Below are positions 17,776 through 26,919 of a stretch of DNA of 64,000 nt, piece after piece; position 1 is the stretch's first letter, and every line of letters starts with the position of its first letter. Position numbers and translations under genes: made by a program. The DNA comes from Myxococcales bacterium. Lineage in GTDB: Bacteria > Myxococcota_A > Polyangia > Polyangiales > Polyangiaceae. The notes under the pieces are model-generated. The model was not told the DNA's origin. It worked only from the letters and a program-made list of their open reading frames with translations, and did not search any database. The stretch is taken from the NCBI GenBank assembly GCA_016794345.1, contig JAEUKE010000089.1:148589-212588 (forward strand), given 5' to 3'.

Positions 17776-19251
17776 ATGGCCGCCGTGGCCAGGGGTCTCC
17801 CGCCGGAGGTGGAGCGAGCAGCGCGATTGTCGGCGGTCCCGCCGCACCTGCGCAGCACGTTTGCGCTCCTGCCGGCACCGCTCGAGGTCCGCGTGCGCAT
17901 GCCGGAGGGCGCGTCGCTTCCGCCCGCCGCCAATCAGCTGATCAAGCTCGCCTTGCTCGGCGCGGGCGCCACGCTCGTCTCGGTCGAGCCGTCGGACTAC
18001 CTCGAGGTCGAGGTCGCGTTGCGTGACAAGAGGCGCCTGTTGCGTCCGGCGGAGCTTCGCGGCGACCTGCCCACGCTCTTGCCCACGTTGCTCCTCGCGC
18101 TCTTCGCCCCGACGGACGTCGCCAACCTGCTCGACAGGCTGGCGACCCAGTCGTCGCGGCTCGCGACGCTCCGCCTCGTCACCGGGCACATGCTGGGGAC
18201 GCGTGATCTGTCGGAGGCGCACCGTCTGCTCCTCGTCGGGCTCACCAGCGGGTTCGGGCTCGGCTTCCACCGGGCCGGGCTCTTTCTCTACGACGTGAAG
18301 CGAGGGGTCTACGTCGGGGTTCGTGCGGTCGGGCCGGCCGACGAGACAGCGGCGCATCGGATCTGGGAGGCGCTCGAGCTCGAGGACGCCCCGCTCGACC
18401 GCATCCTCGCTCCGGCGTCCGACGAGATGGATCTCGAGCGGCTCTTCTTGCGCATCGAGCTCGACCCGGAGGAGGAGCCGGCGCGGACGGCGCTCGCCGC
18501 CAAGAGCCTCGTGCTCTTCGACAGGCAGCCGCCCTCCGGGCGCAGGCCGGCGAGCGTGGGGCTCGGCCCGATCGACCCGGGCTCGCCGTTTCTGCTGGCG
18601 GCGCTGCGGGCGCGTGACGAGACGCTGGGGCTCGTCTTCGCCGACGACCGGTTCAGGGACGGACCCATCGCGAGCGAGCGCCTCGCGCACACCGAGCTCT
18701 TCCTCGACCAGGCGGCGGTCGTCCTCGAGAACCTCTCGCTTCTGGACCGCGTCTCGCGCCTGGCGCGGACCGATCCGCTGACCGGGCTCTTGAACCGCCG
18801 GGAGCTCGAGGCGCGCTTCGACGTGGAGCGCTCCCGGAGCGAGCGGGACAAGGCGGCGCTCTCGATGCTCGTCGTCGATGTCGACCTGCTCAAGCGCACG
18901 AACGACTCGAAGGGCCACCAGGCGGGCGACGCGCTCCTCCAGGACGTCGCGACGCTTCTGTCGAAGAGCTTTCGTGCCCACGACGCGGTGGCCCGGTTCG
19001 GGGGAGACGAGTTCGTCGTCCTGCTCCCGGGGTCCGATCCGGAGGCGCTGCGGGCTGCTGCGCAGCGGGTCGGCGACGAGGCGTTTCGCGCCGGCGTCTC
19101 CTTGAGCCTGGGCGGCGCGAGCTGGCCGGTCGACACGGCCGCGCTCGATGAGCTCTTTGCGACGGCCGACGCGGCCTTGTACAAGGCGAAGCAGTCGGGC
19201 CGCGCGTGCGCGTTCATCGGAAGAGAGCGGATCGACTTCGGAGCAACATGA
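17776..19251 (+). CDS. GAF-like/GGDEF diguanylate cyclase
   Basis: 491 residues from ATG 17776. The first 150 residues are a PilZ-like or unassigned domain; residues about 150-320 look like a GAF sensor (HRLLLVGLTSGFGLGFHRAG through LGLVFADDRF). The C-terminal cyclase domain carries an intact GGDEF (409-413) and an inhibitory I-site RAHD (400-403), exactly five residues upstream of GGDEF. It should make cyclic di-GMP from two GTP and be product-inhibited. There is no signal peptide or membrane segment, so it is cytoplasmic. Its stop overlaps the start of the M14 peptidase gene (ATGA at 19248-19251), indicating translational coupling. Confidence 0.93.
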   Translation: MAAVARGLPPEVERAARLSAVPPHLRSTFALLPAPLEVRVRMPEGASLPPAANQLIKLALLGAGATLVSVEPSDYLEVEVALRDKRRLLRPAELRGDLPTLLPTLLLALFAPTDVANLLDRLATQSSRLATLRLVTGHMLGTRDLSEAHRLLLVGLTSGFGLGFHRAGLFLYDVKRGVYVGVRAVGPADETAAHRIWEALELEDAPLDRILAPASDEMDLERLFLRIELDPEEEPARTALAAKSLVLFDRQPPSGRRPASVGLGPIDPGSPFLLAALRARDETLGLVFADDRFRDGPIASERLAHTELFLDQAAVVLENLSLLDRVSRLARTDPLTGLLNRRELEARFDVERSRSERDKAALSMLVVDVDLLKRTNDSKGHQAGDALLQDVATLLSKSFRAHDAVARFGGDEFVVLLPGSDPEALRAAAQRVGDEAFRAGVSLSLGGASWPVDTAALDELFATADAALYKAKQSGRACAFIGRERIDFGAT

Positions 19252-20966
19252 ACAAGCTGGATGGTCTCTCGCTCGGCTTCCGTGACAAGTACCTGAGACA
19301 CGAGGAGCTGACGAAGCAGCTGCACCTCTGGGCCGAGGCGATGCCCGGCGTCATGCACCTCGAGAGCATCGCGAAGAGCGAGCAGGGCAGGGACATCTGG
19401 CTCGTGACCATCGGCCGCGAGCCGGACCGCGTGCGCCCCGCCGCGTGGATGGACGGCAACATTCACGCAAGCGAGGTCGCGGGGTCCAGCGCGTGCCTGG
19501 CGGTCATCGAAGATCTCCTGCGCGCCTACGCCGGTGAGTCGCTGGTCGATCTTCCCGACGCCATCCGTGATCTGCTCGTCGCCGATGTGCTCTTCTACGT
19601 TCTGCCGCGGATGTGCCCGGACGGGGCGGAGCGCGTGCTCGACAAACGCCATTTCGTCCGCTCCAACCCGCGCGATCACCGCATGGGCAACCAGGGGCCG
19701 TATTGGCGGCACGACGACGTCGACGGCGACGGGCGCTCCCTGCTCATGCGCAAGCTCGACCCGACGGGCGACTTCGTCGAGAGCAAAGATCTTCCCGGCC
19801 TCATGCTCCCGCGCGAGGTGGAGGACGAAGGGCCCTTCTATCGGATCTTCCCGGAGGGCTTCATCGAGCGCTTCGACGGGTTCACGGTCCCGCGACCTTC
19901 GTACCTCTCCGACTCGGAGACGGACATGAACCGGAACTTCCCGTCGATGTGGCAGGCGGAGCCGACGCAGCTCGGCGCCGGCGCGTTCCCGACGAGCGAG
20001 CCCGAGTCGCGCGCCGTGACGGAGTTCGCGGTGCGTCATCCGAACATCTTCGTCTGGCTCTCGATGCACACCTACGGCGGCGTCTACATCAGGCCGCTCG
20101 CCGACAAGCCGGACTCGAAGATGGATCCGTTCGATCTCGCCGTCTTCCGCCAGATCGAGCGCTGGGGCGACGCGATCGCGGGCTACCCGACGGTGTCGAA
20201 CTTCGTCGAGTTCACCTACGAGCCCGACAAGCCCCTCTACGGCGATCTCGCGAACTTCGCTTACGCCGAGCGCGGCGCCATAGGCTTCGTCTGCGAGATC
20301 TGGGACTTCTTCCGGCAGGTCGGCTTCGAGGTCGTCCGGCCGTTCATCAAGAACTACGAGATCCGCACGACTCGCGCGGACATCCGGAAGATCGCGGAGT
20401 GGGATCGCGAGCACAACGCCGGGCGCATCATCGGAACCTGGAAGAAGGTCGCCCATCCCCAGCTCGGTGAGGTGGAGATCGGAGGGTACGACCCGCTCAT
20501 CGGCGTGTGGAACCCGCCCTACGAGAAGCTGCCGGAGGTCTGCGATCAGCAGGCGCGTTTCTTCTTCCGGCTCTCGGCGATGGCTCCGCGGTTGGTCTTG
20601 TCGGAGGTGTCGGTCTCGCGGGTCGACGGCGAGACCTACCGGGTGCACGCGATAGTCGAGAACCGCGGCTACCTGCCCACGTTCGTGCTCGGCTCCGCCA
20701 AGTGCCGGCCGTTCACGGACCCTGTCCGCGCGCGCATCGAGCTCGGACCGGGCCTCGAGCTCTGCGCCGGCCCGGCCGAGCACGAGCTCGGCCACATCGC
20801 CGGCTGGGGCGGGAACGACCGCTCCACCACGCCCGCGCTCGCGCGGTCCACCAGCGAGCCTGCCCGCCGCAGGGTCGAATGGATCGTCCGCGGGAAAGGC
20901 GACATCTCTGTCATGGTCTCCGCCACGCGGGTCGGCTGCGTGACGGAGAAGGCCAGCGTGGGCTGA
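19248..20966 (+). CDS. M14-family zinc carboxypeptidase
   Basis: 572 residues from ATG 19248, overlapping the cyclase stop by four bases. The zinc motif HxxE is in GNIHASEVAG, the third ligand His in SMHTYGG, and a catalytic Glu fits GFVCEIWDFF. A large insertion between the first zinc motif and the conserved MNRNFP block (with a NPRDHRMGNQG segment) and a C-terminal beta domain of about 110 residues make it longer than simple carboxypeptidases. No signal peptide is visible, which is unusual for M14 enzymes. The substrate is unknown; relatives trim C-terminal residues from peptides. Confidence 0.9.
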   Translation: MNKLDGLSLGFRDKYLRHEELTKQLHLWAEAMPGVMHLESIAKSEQGRDIWLVTIGREPDRVRPAAWMDGNIHASEVAGSSACLAVIEDLLRAYAGESLVDLPDAIRDLLVADVLFYVLPRMCPDGAERVLDKRHFVRSNPRDHRMGNQGPYWRHDDVDGDGRSLLMRKLDPTGDFVESKDLPGLMLPREVEDEGPFYRIFPEGFIERFDGFTVPRPSYLSDSETDMNRNFPSMWQAEPTQLGAGAFPTSEPESRAVTEFAVRHPNIFVWLSMHTYGGVYIRPLADKPDSKMDPFDLAVFRQIERWGDAIAGYPTVSNFVEFTYEPDKPLYGDLANFAYAERGAIGFVCEIWDFFRQVGFEVVRPFIKNYEIRTTRADIRKIAEWDREHNAGRIIGTWKKVAHPQLGEVEIGGYDPLIGVWNPPYEKLPEVCDQQARFFFRLSAMAPRLVLSEVSVSRVDGETYRVHAIVENRGYLPTFVLGSAKCRPFTDPVRARIELGPGLELCAGPAEHELGHIAGWGGNDRSTTPALARSTSEPARRRVEWIVRGKGDISVMVSATRVGCVTEKASVG

Positions 20967-20972
20967 TGGGCG

Positions 20973-21905
20973 TCAGCGCTTGCGCGCGCCCGCCAGCTCG
21001 ACCTCGGTCTCGATCCACTTCTCGAGGTCGCGATCCAGTCGGAAGTACGCGGAGTCGAACTGGCGGCCGTTCACGAAGATGAACGGCGTGTAAGCGAGGC
21101 CGGCGTCCTCTGCGTCCTTCATGTCGCGCTCGACGATGGCCTTCGTCTCGGCGGAGGCCGCGTCCTTCTTGAAGCGATCCATGTCGAGCTTGAGCTCAGC
21201 TGCGTAGCGCTCGAGGTCTTGCTCCGAGAGGGCCTCCTGGTTCTCGAACAGGAGCTCTTCCATCTCCCAGTATTTGCCCTGCTTCATGGCGGCGATCGCA
21301 GCGTAAGCGGCGCCCTTCGCGCGGGTGTGTTTGGGGAGGGGATAGAACTTGTGCACGAGCCTGACGTGCTCCGCGTAAGCGTCCTGCATGTCCGACAGGA
21401 GCGGGACGGCCGCCCGGCACGCGGGGCACTCGAAGTCCGAGAAGACCACGATGGTGACCGGCGCGTTCGCGGGGCCCTTGGCCGGTGAGTCGTGAAGGGG
21501 GATGGCCTTGACCGTGTCCGTGCCGAAGCGCGCGAGCGCGGCGGCCTTGGCGTTCGACTTCGGGGCGCCGCGCCCAATCTGGTCCGCGACGACCTGGGTC
21601 ATGGGCGTGCACGCCGCGCACGGCCGCTCTTCGCTCACGCACTGGGGCAGAGGCACGGCTTGGTCCGGGCAGGGCGCGAACAGCGAGCCGGCCACCTCCC
21701 AGAACTCCTGCTGCTGCCGGGTAGTGGACAGCGCCGAGAGGTCGACGCCCTTGAGCGCCGGGTCAGAGCCGTTTTCAGCGCGCGGGGTGGTCTTCGACCC
21801 CAGGCCGACGCCGGTCTCGACCCCCTCGCCGCGTGAAGACAGCCCGAGGCCGCAGCCACCGAGGGCGAACCCGAGCACGAGACCGGCACCGATCTTCAGC
21901 GACAT
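20973..21905 (-). CDS. DsbA-like thioredoxin-fold lipoprotein
   Basis: 310 residues from ATG 21905; an upstream in-frame ATG at 21926 would lengthen the signal. A lipobox LGGC (Cys18) ends the signal peptide. The C-terminal half is a DsbA/DsbG-type thioredoxin fold with the redox centre CPAC (Cys160, Cys163) in FSDFECPAC, and a cis-Pro-like loop YTPFIFVNG. A second pair, CAAC (Cys96, Cys99), lies in the N-terminal region and may shuttle electrons or bind metal. A disulfide oxidoreductase acting in the periplasm is the family role. The Cys-rich lipoprotein gene upstream on the same strand is a plausible client. Confidence 0.9.
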   Translation of the reverse strand: MSLKIGAGLVLGFALGGCGLGLSSRGEGVETGVGLGSKTTPRAENGSDPALKGVDLSALSTTRQQQEFWEVAGSLFAPCPDQAVPLPQCVSEERPCAACTPMTQVVADQIGRGAPKSNAKAAALARFGTDTVKAIPLHDSPAKGPANAPVTIVVFSDFECPACRAAVPLLSDMQDAYAEHVRLVHKFYPLPKHTRAKGAAYAAIAAMKQGKYWEMEELLFENQEALSEQDLERYAAELKLDMDRFKKDAASAETKAIVERDMKDAEDAGLAYTPFIFVNGRQFDSAYFRLDRDLEKWIETEVELAGARKR

Positions 21906-21958
21906 GAGAGCGGTATAGCTAGGCATCGCGCGGGGTCAAAGCCCCGCGCGTCGCCGGG

Positions 21959-22846
21959 TCACAGGCAGTCGTAGTAGCCCGCGCTCTCGGAGTATCCGCA
22001 CTGCGCCGGGGCGCACTCGATCGTCACGAGCGAGCCGGCGTCGCAGTACTTGAGCGTGGTGCCCTCGCATCCGCCGACCCAGTCGTAACCCTGGCAGGGG
22101 TCTTCGGGCGCCGGCTCACAGCGGAAGTCGGTCGGGCACGGCTGCGTGATGCAGGCGATCTGGTTGTCACAGACGAAGCCGCTCGGGCAGTCGTCCGCCA
22201 CGTTCGGGTCGCAGGGACGGCCGACACACGCGTCGACGTCCTCGTCGCAGACGTAGCCGTTCGCGCACTTCACCTTCGGGCAGAAGGGCTCTTCCACGCA
22301 GGCATCCGTGTATTCGTCGCAGACCGTGCCCGGACCGCAGAGCGCGGAGGCGCACCAGTTCGGCTCCGAGCAGTCCGTCATGGACTCGTTCCAGGCCTGC
22401 TCCACCGTGATCGTCTTCTTCTGCTTGGGGATGCGCACGGTGACCTGCGGGTTGGTGAGCGCCATCGTCACGATGCAGCCCGGGCCGGGCGCGACCGACT
22501 CCGTCGCGACCACCAGACGGGCCGACGACCCGCTGCCCACGCGCTCGACTCCCAGGATGTTCGCGTCGTAGCCGCCCGTGGGTTGCACGCCGGTCGAGTA
22601 GTGCAGGACCCAGTGTTTGTTGAAGTTCACGCTGGCCGGGGGCTGCGTGCCGAAGAAGGCGACGTAGTCGGCCTTCTTCGTGATGACGGTGAGGCCCACC
22701 TCGGCGTTGCTCTTGGTGACGCCCAGCTCTTCGAACGCGAGCGACAGCTCCGACGTGGCGTCCTCCGCGCCTTCTCCGGTCTCGACCTCCGAGATCGGCG
22801 CGCAGGAGACGAGGGCGAGAGCGGCGAGCAAAGCAAATCGGTTCAT
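21959..22846 (-). CDS. Cys-rich lipoprotein with PrcB-like domain
   Basis: 295 residues from ATG 22846, with AGGAGA-type ribosome binding sequence just upstream (CCAAGGAGACC). The lipobox is ALVSC (Cys15). Residues about 35-150 (GVQPTGGYDANI, then PGPGCIVTMALTNPQ) resemble the PrcB C-terminal domain. From about residue 165 there are repeated Cys-rich units of the form C-x-N-G-Y-V-C-D-E-D-x-D-A-C, like the Dickkopf/EGF-like repeats common in myxobacterial surface proteins. Such a protein needs disulfides, and a DsbA-like gene lies 53 bases downstream on the same strand. Confidence 0.82.
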   Translation of the reverse strand: MNRFALLAALALVSCAPISEVETGEGAEDATSELSLAFEELGVTKSNAEVGLTVITKKADYVAFFGTQPPASVNFNKHWVLHYSTGVQPTGGYDANILGVERVGSGSSARLVVATESVAPGPGCIVTMALTNPQVTVRIPKQKKTITVEQAWNESMTDCSEPNWCASALCGPGTVCDEYTDACVEEPFCPKVKCANGYVCDEDVDACVGRPCDPNVADDCPSGFVCDNQIACITQPCPTDFRCEPAPEDPCQGYDWVGGCEGTTLKYCDAGSLVTIECAPAQCGYSESAGYYDCL

Positions 22847-22983
22847 GGTGGTCTCCTTGGCGACCACAGGGGTCGCTGTAGGTGGAGCCCCCTTACCCGA
22901 CCACAATGGCGCTGACAATGGCCTGGACACCCGGAGCGCTCGACACCCGGGCGCCACATTGGTAGCCAAGTTGCCGCTCGCCC

Positions 22984-24879
22984 ATGGAGGAGCTGCGCTT
23001 CTACGTCCAGCCCGAGCCGGGGCGCGTCATCGGACCGATGTCCGATGACGAGCTGCGTGAGGCGCTTCGCGCAGCGCGTTACGCCCCGGACGTCCGCGTG
23101 CGCTTGAGCGACGCGCCGCCCTGGTTGCCCGCCCGGGCCTGGGCGGCCTTGGCGCTCGGCTCCATCGAGCCGCCGCCCATGCCGGAGGGCGAGCCCACGG
23201 CCTCCCCGGACCTCTCGCTTGCTCCGGCGGAGGTGCTGGATCTCGTGCGCTTTCACGTGGCCGATCGCGAGGTTAAAGGCGGAAAGGCGGAGGTGCGGCA
23301 CCGATCGCCTCAGCTCGGCAGCGCGCTCCGTGAGGCGGCGCTCGGAGGCGGGCTCCGCACGACCTGGGTCGCGCCGGTAGGGACGGCCGACTGGGTGCTC
23401 GCGCGCAAGCTCTTCGACCGAACCCTCACCGAAGGGGCCGCGGCCTCACTCGCGGGCTCGGCGCCCGACCTCAAGACGCAGCGCTGCCCGATCTGCCGCG
23501 AGCTCATCCAGACCGACGGCGACATCTGTCCCGCGTGCGACGAGCCGCTCGCCGCACCCCCGGCCTCCCGCGGCTCGTTCCACGAGGAGCCCGAAGGCGC
23601 GAGCTGGCTGCGCTTGCACTGGCGCCCGATCGTCACGTTCGGCGCGTTCGCCAGCCTCATCCTGGCCGGCATCACCCTGCGCTACGTGGCGCCGCAGCGG
23701 TTCGCGCCCGAGATCGACTCCCGCGCGCCGGCCGGGCTCCCGGCCAAGCCGACGTGTGAGTCGGTCTGCTGGACCGGCGAGGCCTGCCAGGACTCGGTCT
23801 GCACGTGGCAGAAGCCAAAGGGCGTCGCGCACGTCCCGCAGCGCCCCGGCATCGCGGGGCCTTTCGCGCTCCCGCCGGACGTGGCCGACGTGGAGCTGCT
23901 CGACGACGATCGCTTCGCGGTGGCGCTCCTCTCGGGGACCGAGATCCGCTCGTCGCGGACGGGCCAATCGCTGGGTCTGGTGAGCGAGGCAGGACAGACG
24001 CGCAAGCTGGTCCGCGCCGGCGACGCGATCTACGCCGTCGGCCCGCAGCACATCGCGGTCCTCGACATCCCCTCGACGCGCGTGCTCAAGGCGCTCGAGC
24101 TCGGCGGGATCATCGCGGACGTCACGGTCGGCGCAAACGGCCGGCGCGCGCTCGTCTCTCTCCCCGGCGCGCACGCCATCGCGATCCTGTCGACCGAGCT
24201 CCACGCGGAGCTCGACCGAATCCGCTTCGGTGACGACGCCATCGGCCCGGTCGCGGTGGACGACTCCGGCACGCGCGCGCTCACGACCACCGGCTCGGTC
24301 CCGGTCGCCGGCCTCCCCGATCCGCAGGGCGGCGCGGTCTATGCCTTCGACCCGAGCCGCCTGGCGACCGAGCAGGACCGCAACCGCGCGTCGATGCTGG
24401 GTAACCCCGTGAGCGCGTTGATGTCGCCCGACGGCGCGACGAGCTACGTCGTGCTCCGCGCGAAGAACGCGCTCGTCGGTCTCGAGTGGCTCGAGTCCGG
24501 CGCGGTCCGACAGCGCGAGCCGCTCGAGCTCTGTGATCAGCCCGAGCAGATCGCGCTCGTGCGCAAGGGCCGTCGCGCCCTCGTCCGCTGCAACCGCGGC
24601 CACGCCCTGGAGGTCATCGACCTCGAGCGGAACGCCGTGGTCAAACACGTCGAGCTCAGCGCGCTCGCGACCGACCTCGTCGTCTCCCCGGACGGCGAGC
24701 AGGCGGTGGTCGCGCTGCAGGGATTGCGGGACGGCGCGATCGGGCTCATCGATCTCGCCACGTTCGAGGTGGAGCAGGTGCCGCTCACCGAGCCGCCCTC
24801 GCGTGTCCGTATGTCCGCCGACGGCCGACAGGTCCTCGCGCTCTCCGACCGGAGCAAGGTCGCCTGGGTGATCCGATGA
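22984..24879 (+). CDS. GYF-like/zinc-ribbon/beta-propeller membrane protein
   Basis: 631 residues from ATG 22984. Order of parts: a GYF_2-like domain at 1-60 (FYVQPEPGRVIGPMSDDEL), a second unassigned segment, a zinc ribbon with CPIC and CPAC (Cys168, Cys171, Cys182, Cys185), a membrane helix at about 218-238, a CxxxC-x4-C segment, and a YVTN-type beta-propeller to the end. The topology implies a cytoplasmic zinc ribbon and exported propeller. The next gene, which overlaps it by four bases, has the same ribbon-helix-propeller plan, so the two probably act together. Confidence 0.82.
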   Translation: MEELRFYVQPEPGRVIGPMSDDELREALRAARYAPDVRVRLSDAPPWLPARAWAALALGSIEPPPMPEGEPTASPDLSLAPAEVLDLVRFHVADREVKGGKAEVRHRSPQLGSALREAALGGGLRTTWVAPVGTADWVLARKLFDRTLTEGAAASLAGSAPDLKTQRCPICRELIQTDGDICPACDEPLAAPPASRGSFHEEPEGASWLRLHWRPIVTFGAFASLILAGITLRYVAPQRFAPEIDSRAPAGLPAKPTCESVCWTGEACQDSVCTWQKPKGVAHVPQRPGIAGPFALPPDVADVELLDDDRFAVALLSGTEIRSSRTGQSLGLVSEAGQTRKLVRAGDAIYAVGPQHIAVLDIPSTRVLKALELGGIIADVTVGANGRRALVSLPGAHAIAILSTELHAELDRIRFGDDAIGPVAVDDSGTRALTTTGSVPVAGLPDPQGGAVYAFDPSRLATEQDRNRASMLGNPVSALMSPDGATSYVVLRAKNALVGLEWLESGAVRQREPLELCDQPEQIALVRKGRRALVRCNRGHALEVIDLERNAVVKHVELSALATDLVVSPDGEQAVVALQGLRDGAIGLIDLATFEVEQVPLTEPPSRVRMSADGRQVLALSDRSKVAWVIR

Positions 24880-26276
24880 CGGCGAGCGTGAGCGCGACGA
24901 ACGACGGCCTGAAGCGGGTTCCTTGTGCCTCGTGTCGCCAGCCCATCATCGAGGGCGCGAGGAAGTGCAAACACTGCAAGGCCTGGCAGCCGGAGCGCGC
25001 CCGCGCGCCGCGCGCCGCCATCCTGGTCGCGGTGGCCGTCACCAGCGCGTTCAGCGTGATCCTCACCTCGCAGAAGTCACCGGTCGGCGAGGCGCCGCCG
25101 CTGACGCCGCTCGGGGGCGAGGCGCAGACCGAGCCTTCGCCCGCCGCGGCGGGCCCGGAGCCCCCGCCTCCCCAGCCCTCGAGCGTGCCCGTGTCCACGC
25201 CGAATCGCAGCTGGACGACACGCGAGATCAAGATCGGCGACGCCCATCCGCTCGATCTCGTCTTCTCGCGAGACGGAAAGAGCCTCTACGTCAGCGCGGA
25301 CGACGCCACCGTCCGGGAGTACACCGTCAGCTCGGGGGAGGCGGTCCACAAGGCGAGCGTCGCGGCGAAAGGAGACAAGATCGTCCTCTTGTTCGGCCGC
25401 TACCTTGCGGTCGTCCGGCCCGACGCCCGCGTAGCCCGTGTCCCCGTGATGGACGTGACGCAGTGGGACCGCGATCCGGTGCTGCTCGAGGTCGGGCCCG
25501 GCCCCGGCGAGGTGGTCGAGATGCCTGACGGTACCGTCGTCGTCAGCACGACGGCGGCGCATCGGGTGGCGCGCTTCTCGCTCCCTTCCGGCAAGCTCGT
25601 CGCGGACATCCGGCTCCCGCAGGCGACGGGCCAGGCGTTCCTCGTCCGCAGCGGCGGCCGCCCCATGTTGGCCGCGCTCGGCGGCCTCACACACGCCGGG
25701 CGAGCGGCGGGCGCCTGGCTCGACCTGTTCGACCCTGCCGAGGCGCCCTTCGGGGCCACGCGCCGCAGCGTCGCCGTCGGGCGTGACCCCAGGGCGGGGG
25801 CGGTGTCGTCGGACGGCGGCCGCATCTTCTTCCCCGACTACGCGTCGAACACCGCGCTCCTGATCGACGTGCGCAACCAGACCGACATCCGGCAGGCGGA
25901 CGTGGGCCAGGGCCCGGTCGCCTCGTTTGTCCTCGCCGGCGACCGCTACGGCGTGACGCTCAACGCGACGGCCGGCAGCGCGACGGTGGTGGAGTTCACG
26001 GCCGCTCCCGAGAAGCTGCGGACGACGACCCTCGCGCTCGCCGGAGAGCCGCGCGACGGCGCCCTCTCGCCCGACCGCAGCACGCTTTTCGTCGCGCTCG
26101 GCGGGAGCGACGCCGCGCCGCGCGCGCAAGGTGTGGCGGTCATCGGTGGCGACCCGCCGGCGTTGGTCGCCACCTTGCCTACCGGCCAAGGCGCCATCTC
26201 GGTCACGGTCGCCCCCGACGGCTCGCGCGCCGCGGTTGCGAACTACTTCTCGAAGACAATCACCATCCTGGAGTGA
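24876..26276 (+). CDS. Zinc-ribbon/beta-propeller membrane protein
   Basis: 466 residues from ATG 24876, overlapping the previous stop (ATGA). An N-terminal zinc ribbon has CASC and CKHC (Cys17, Cys20, Cys31, Cys34), followed by a membrane helix at about 48-64, a Pro-rich linker and a seven-bladed YVTN/NHL-like propeller (GKSLYVSADDATVREY, ISVTVAPDGSRAAVANYF). Function unknown; the plan copies its upstream neighbour at smaller size, suggesting duplication of a common ancestor followed by loss of the GYF-like part. Oligoribonuclease starts four bases after its stop. Confidence 0.82.
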   Translation: MTASVSATNDGLKRVPCASCRQPIIEGARKCKHCKAWQPERARAPRAAILVAVAVTSAFSVILTSQKSPVGEAPPLTPLGGEAQTEPSPAAAGPEPPPPQPSSVPVSTPNRSWTTREIKIGDAHPLDLVFSRDGKSLYVSADDATVREYTVSSGEAVHKASVAAKGDKIVLLFGRYLAVVRPDARVARVPVMDVTQWDRDPVLLEVGPGPGEVVEMPDGTVVVSTTAAHRVARFSLPSGKLVADIRLPQATGQAFLVRSGGRPMLAALGGLTHAGRAAGAWLDLFDPAEAPFGATRRSVAVGRDPRAGAVSSDGGRIFFPDYASNTALLIDVRNQTDIRQADVGQGPVASFVLAGDRYGVTLNATAGSATVVEFTAAPEKLRTTTLALAGEPRDGALSPDRSTLFVALGGSDAAPRAQGVAVIGGDPPALVATLPTGQGAISVTVAPDGSRAAVANYFSKTITILE

Positions 26277-26280
26277 ACCG

Positions 26281-26835
26281 ATGACAGCCGAGGGTTCGAG
26301 GCTCGTTTGGGTGGATCTGGAGATGACGGGGCTCGACCCCGCGACGTGCCACATCGTCGAGATCGCCGTCCTCGTCACCGACGGTGAGCTCAACGTCGTC
26401 GCCGAAGGCCCCGAGCTCGTCATCCATCAGCCGGACGACATCCTCGCCGCGATGCCGCCGATCGTGCGCGACATGCACGCGCGATCCGGGCTCACCGATC
26501 TGATCCGCGCTTCCAAGACAACGCTCGCCGAGGCGGAGGCCGCCGTGCTCGCGTTCATCCAGTCGACGTGCACACCGAAGACGGCGCCCCTCGCCGGCAA
26601 CTCGGTCTGGAAGGACAAGCAGTTCCTGGAGAAGTACATGCCCCGGGTGATGGAGCACCTGCACTACCGCATCGTCGACGTCTCCACGATCAAGGAGCTC
26701 GCCGGCCGCTGGTACCCGCCCAGCATGCATTTCCCCAAGAAGTCGGAGAAGCACCGCGCGCTCGACGACATCAAGGAGAGCATCGCGGAGCTCTCGTTTT
26801 ACCGGCGCACGCTCTTCGTTTTGCGGCCGGGCTGA
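26281..26835 (+). CDS. orn: Oligoribonuclease
   Basis: 184 residues from ATG 26281, with GGAGTG as ribosome binding site. It is a DEDDh 3'-5' exonuclease: Asp12 and Glu14 in VWVDLEMTGLD, a central HYRIVDVSTIKEL block, and the terminal His-x4-Asp in KHRALDDI. Orn degrades two- to five-residue RNAs, including pGpG from cyclic di-GMP breakdown, and is usually essential. Length and all signature blocks match the family. It sits in an apparent operon with the two zinc-ribbon/propeller genes, with only four bases between. Confidence 0.97.
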   Translation: MTAEGSRLVWVDLEMTGLDPATCHIVEIAVLVTDGELNVVAEGPELVIHQPDDILAAMPPIVRDMHARSGLTDLIRASKTTLAEAEAAVLAFIQSTCTPKTAPLAGNSVWKDKQFLEKYMPRVMEHLHYRIVDVSTIKELAGRWYPPSMHFPKKSEKHRALDDIKESIAELSFYRRTLFVLRPG

Positions 26836-26919
26836 GCTCAGAGGAGGCGGGGCGACCGCGGCGCGACGGAGGAGCGGCTGCTGGTTCCAACCCCACGAGC
26901 CTGACCAAGATGTCATGAA

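Noticed and set aside
18309..20795. 828-codon open frame on the minus strand opposite the GGDEF and M14 genes
   Set aside because: The plus-strand genes carry exact GGDEF and M14 motifs; the minus-strand frame is an Arg/Ala/Ser/Glu-rich shadow that arises from high GC content.
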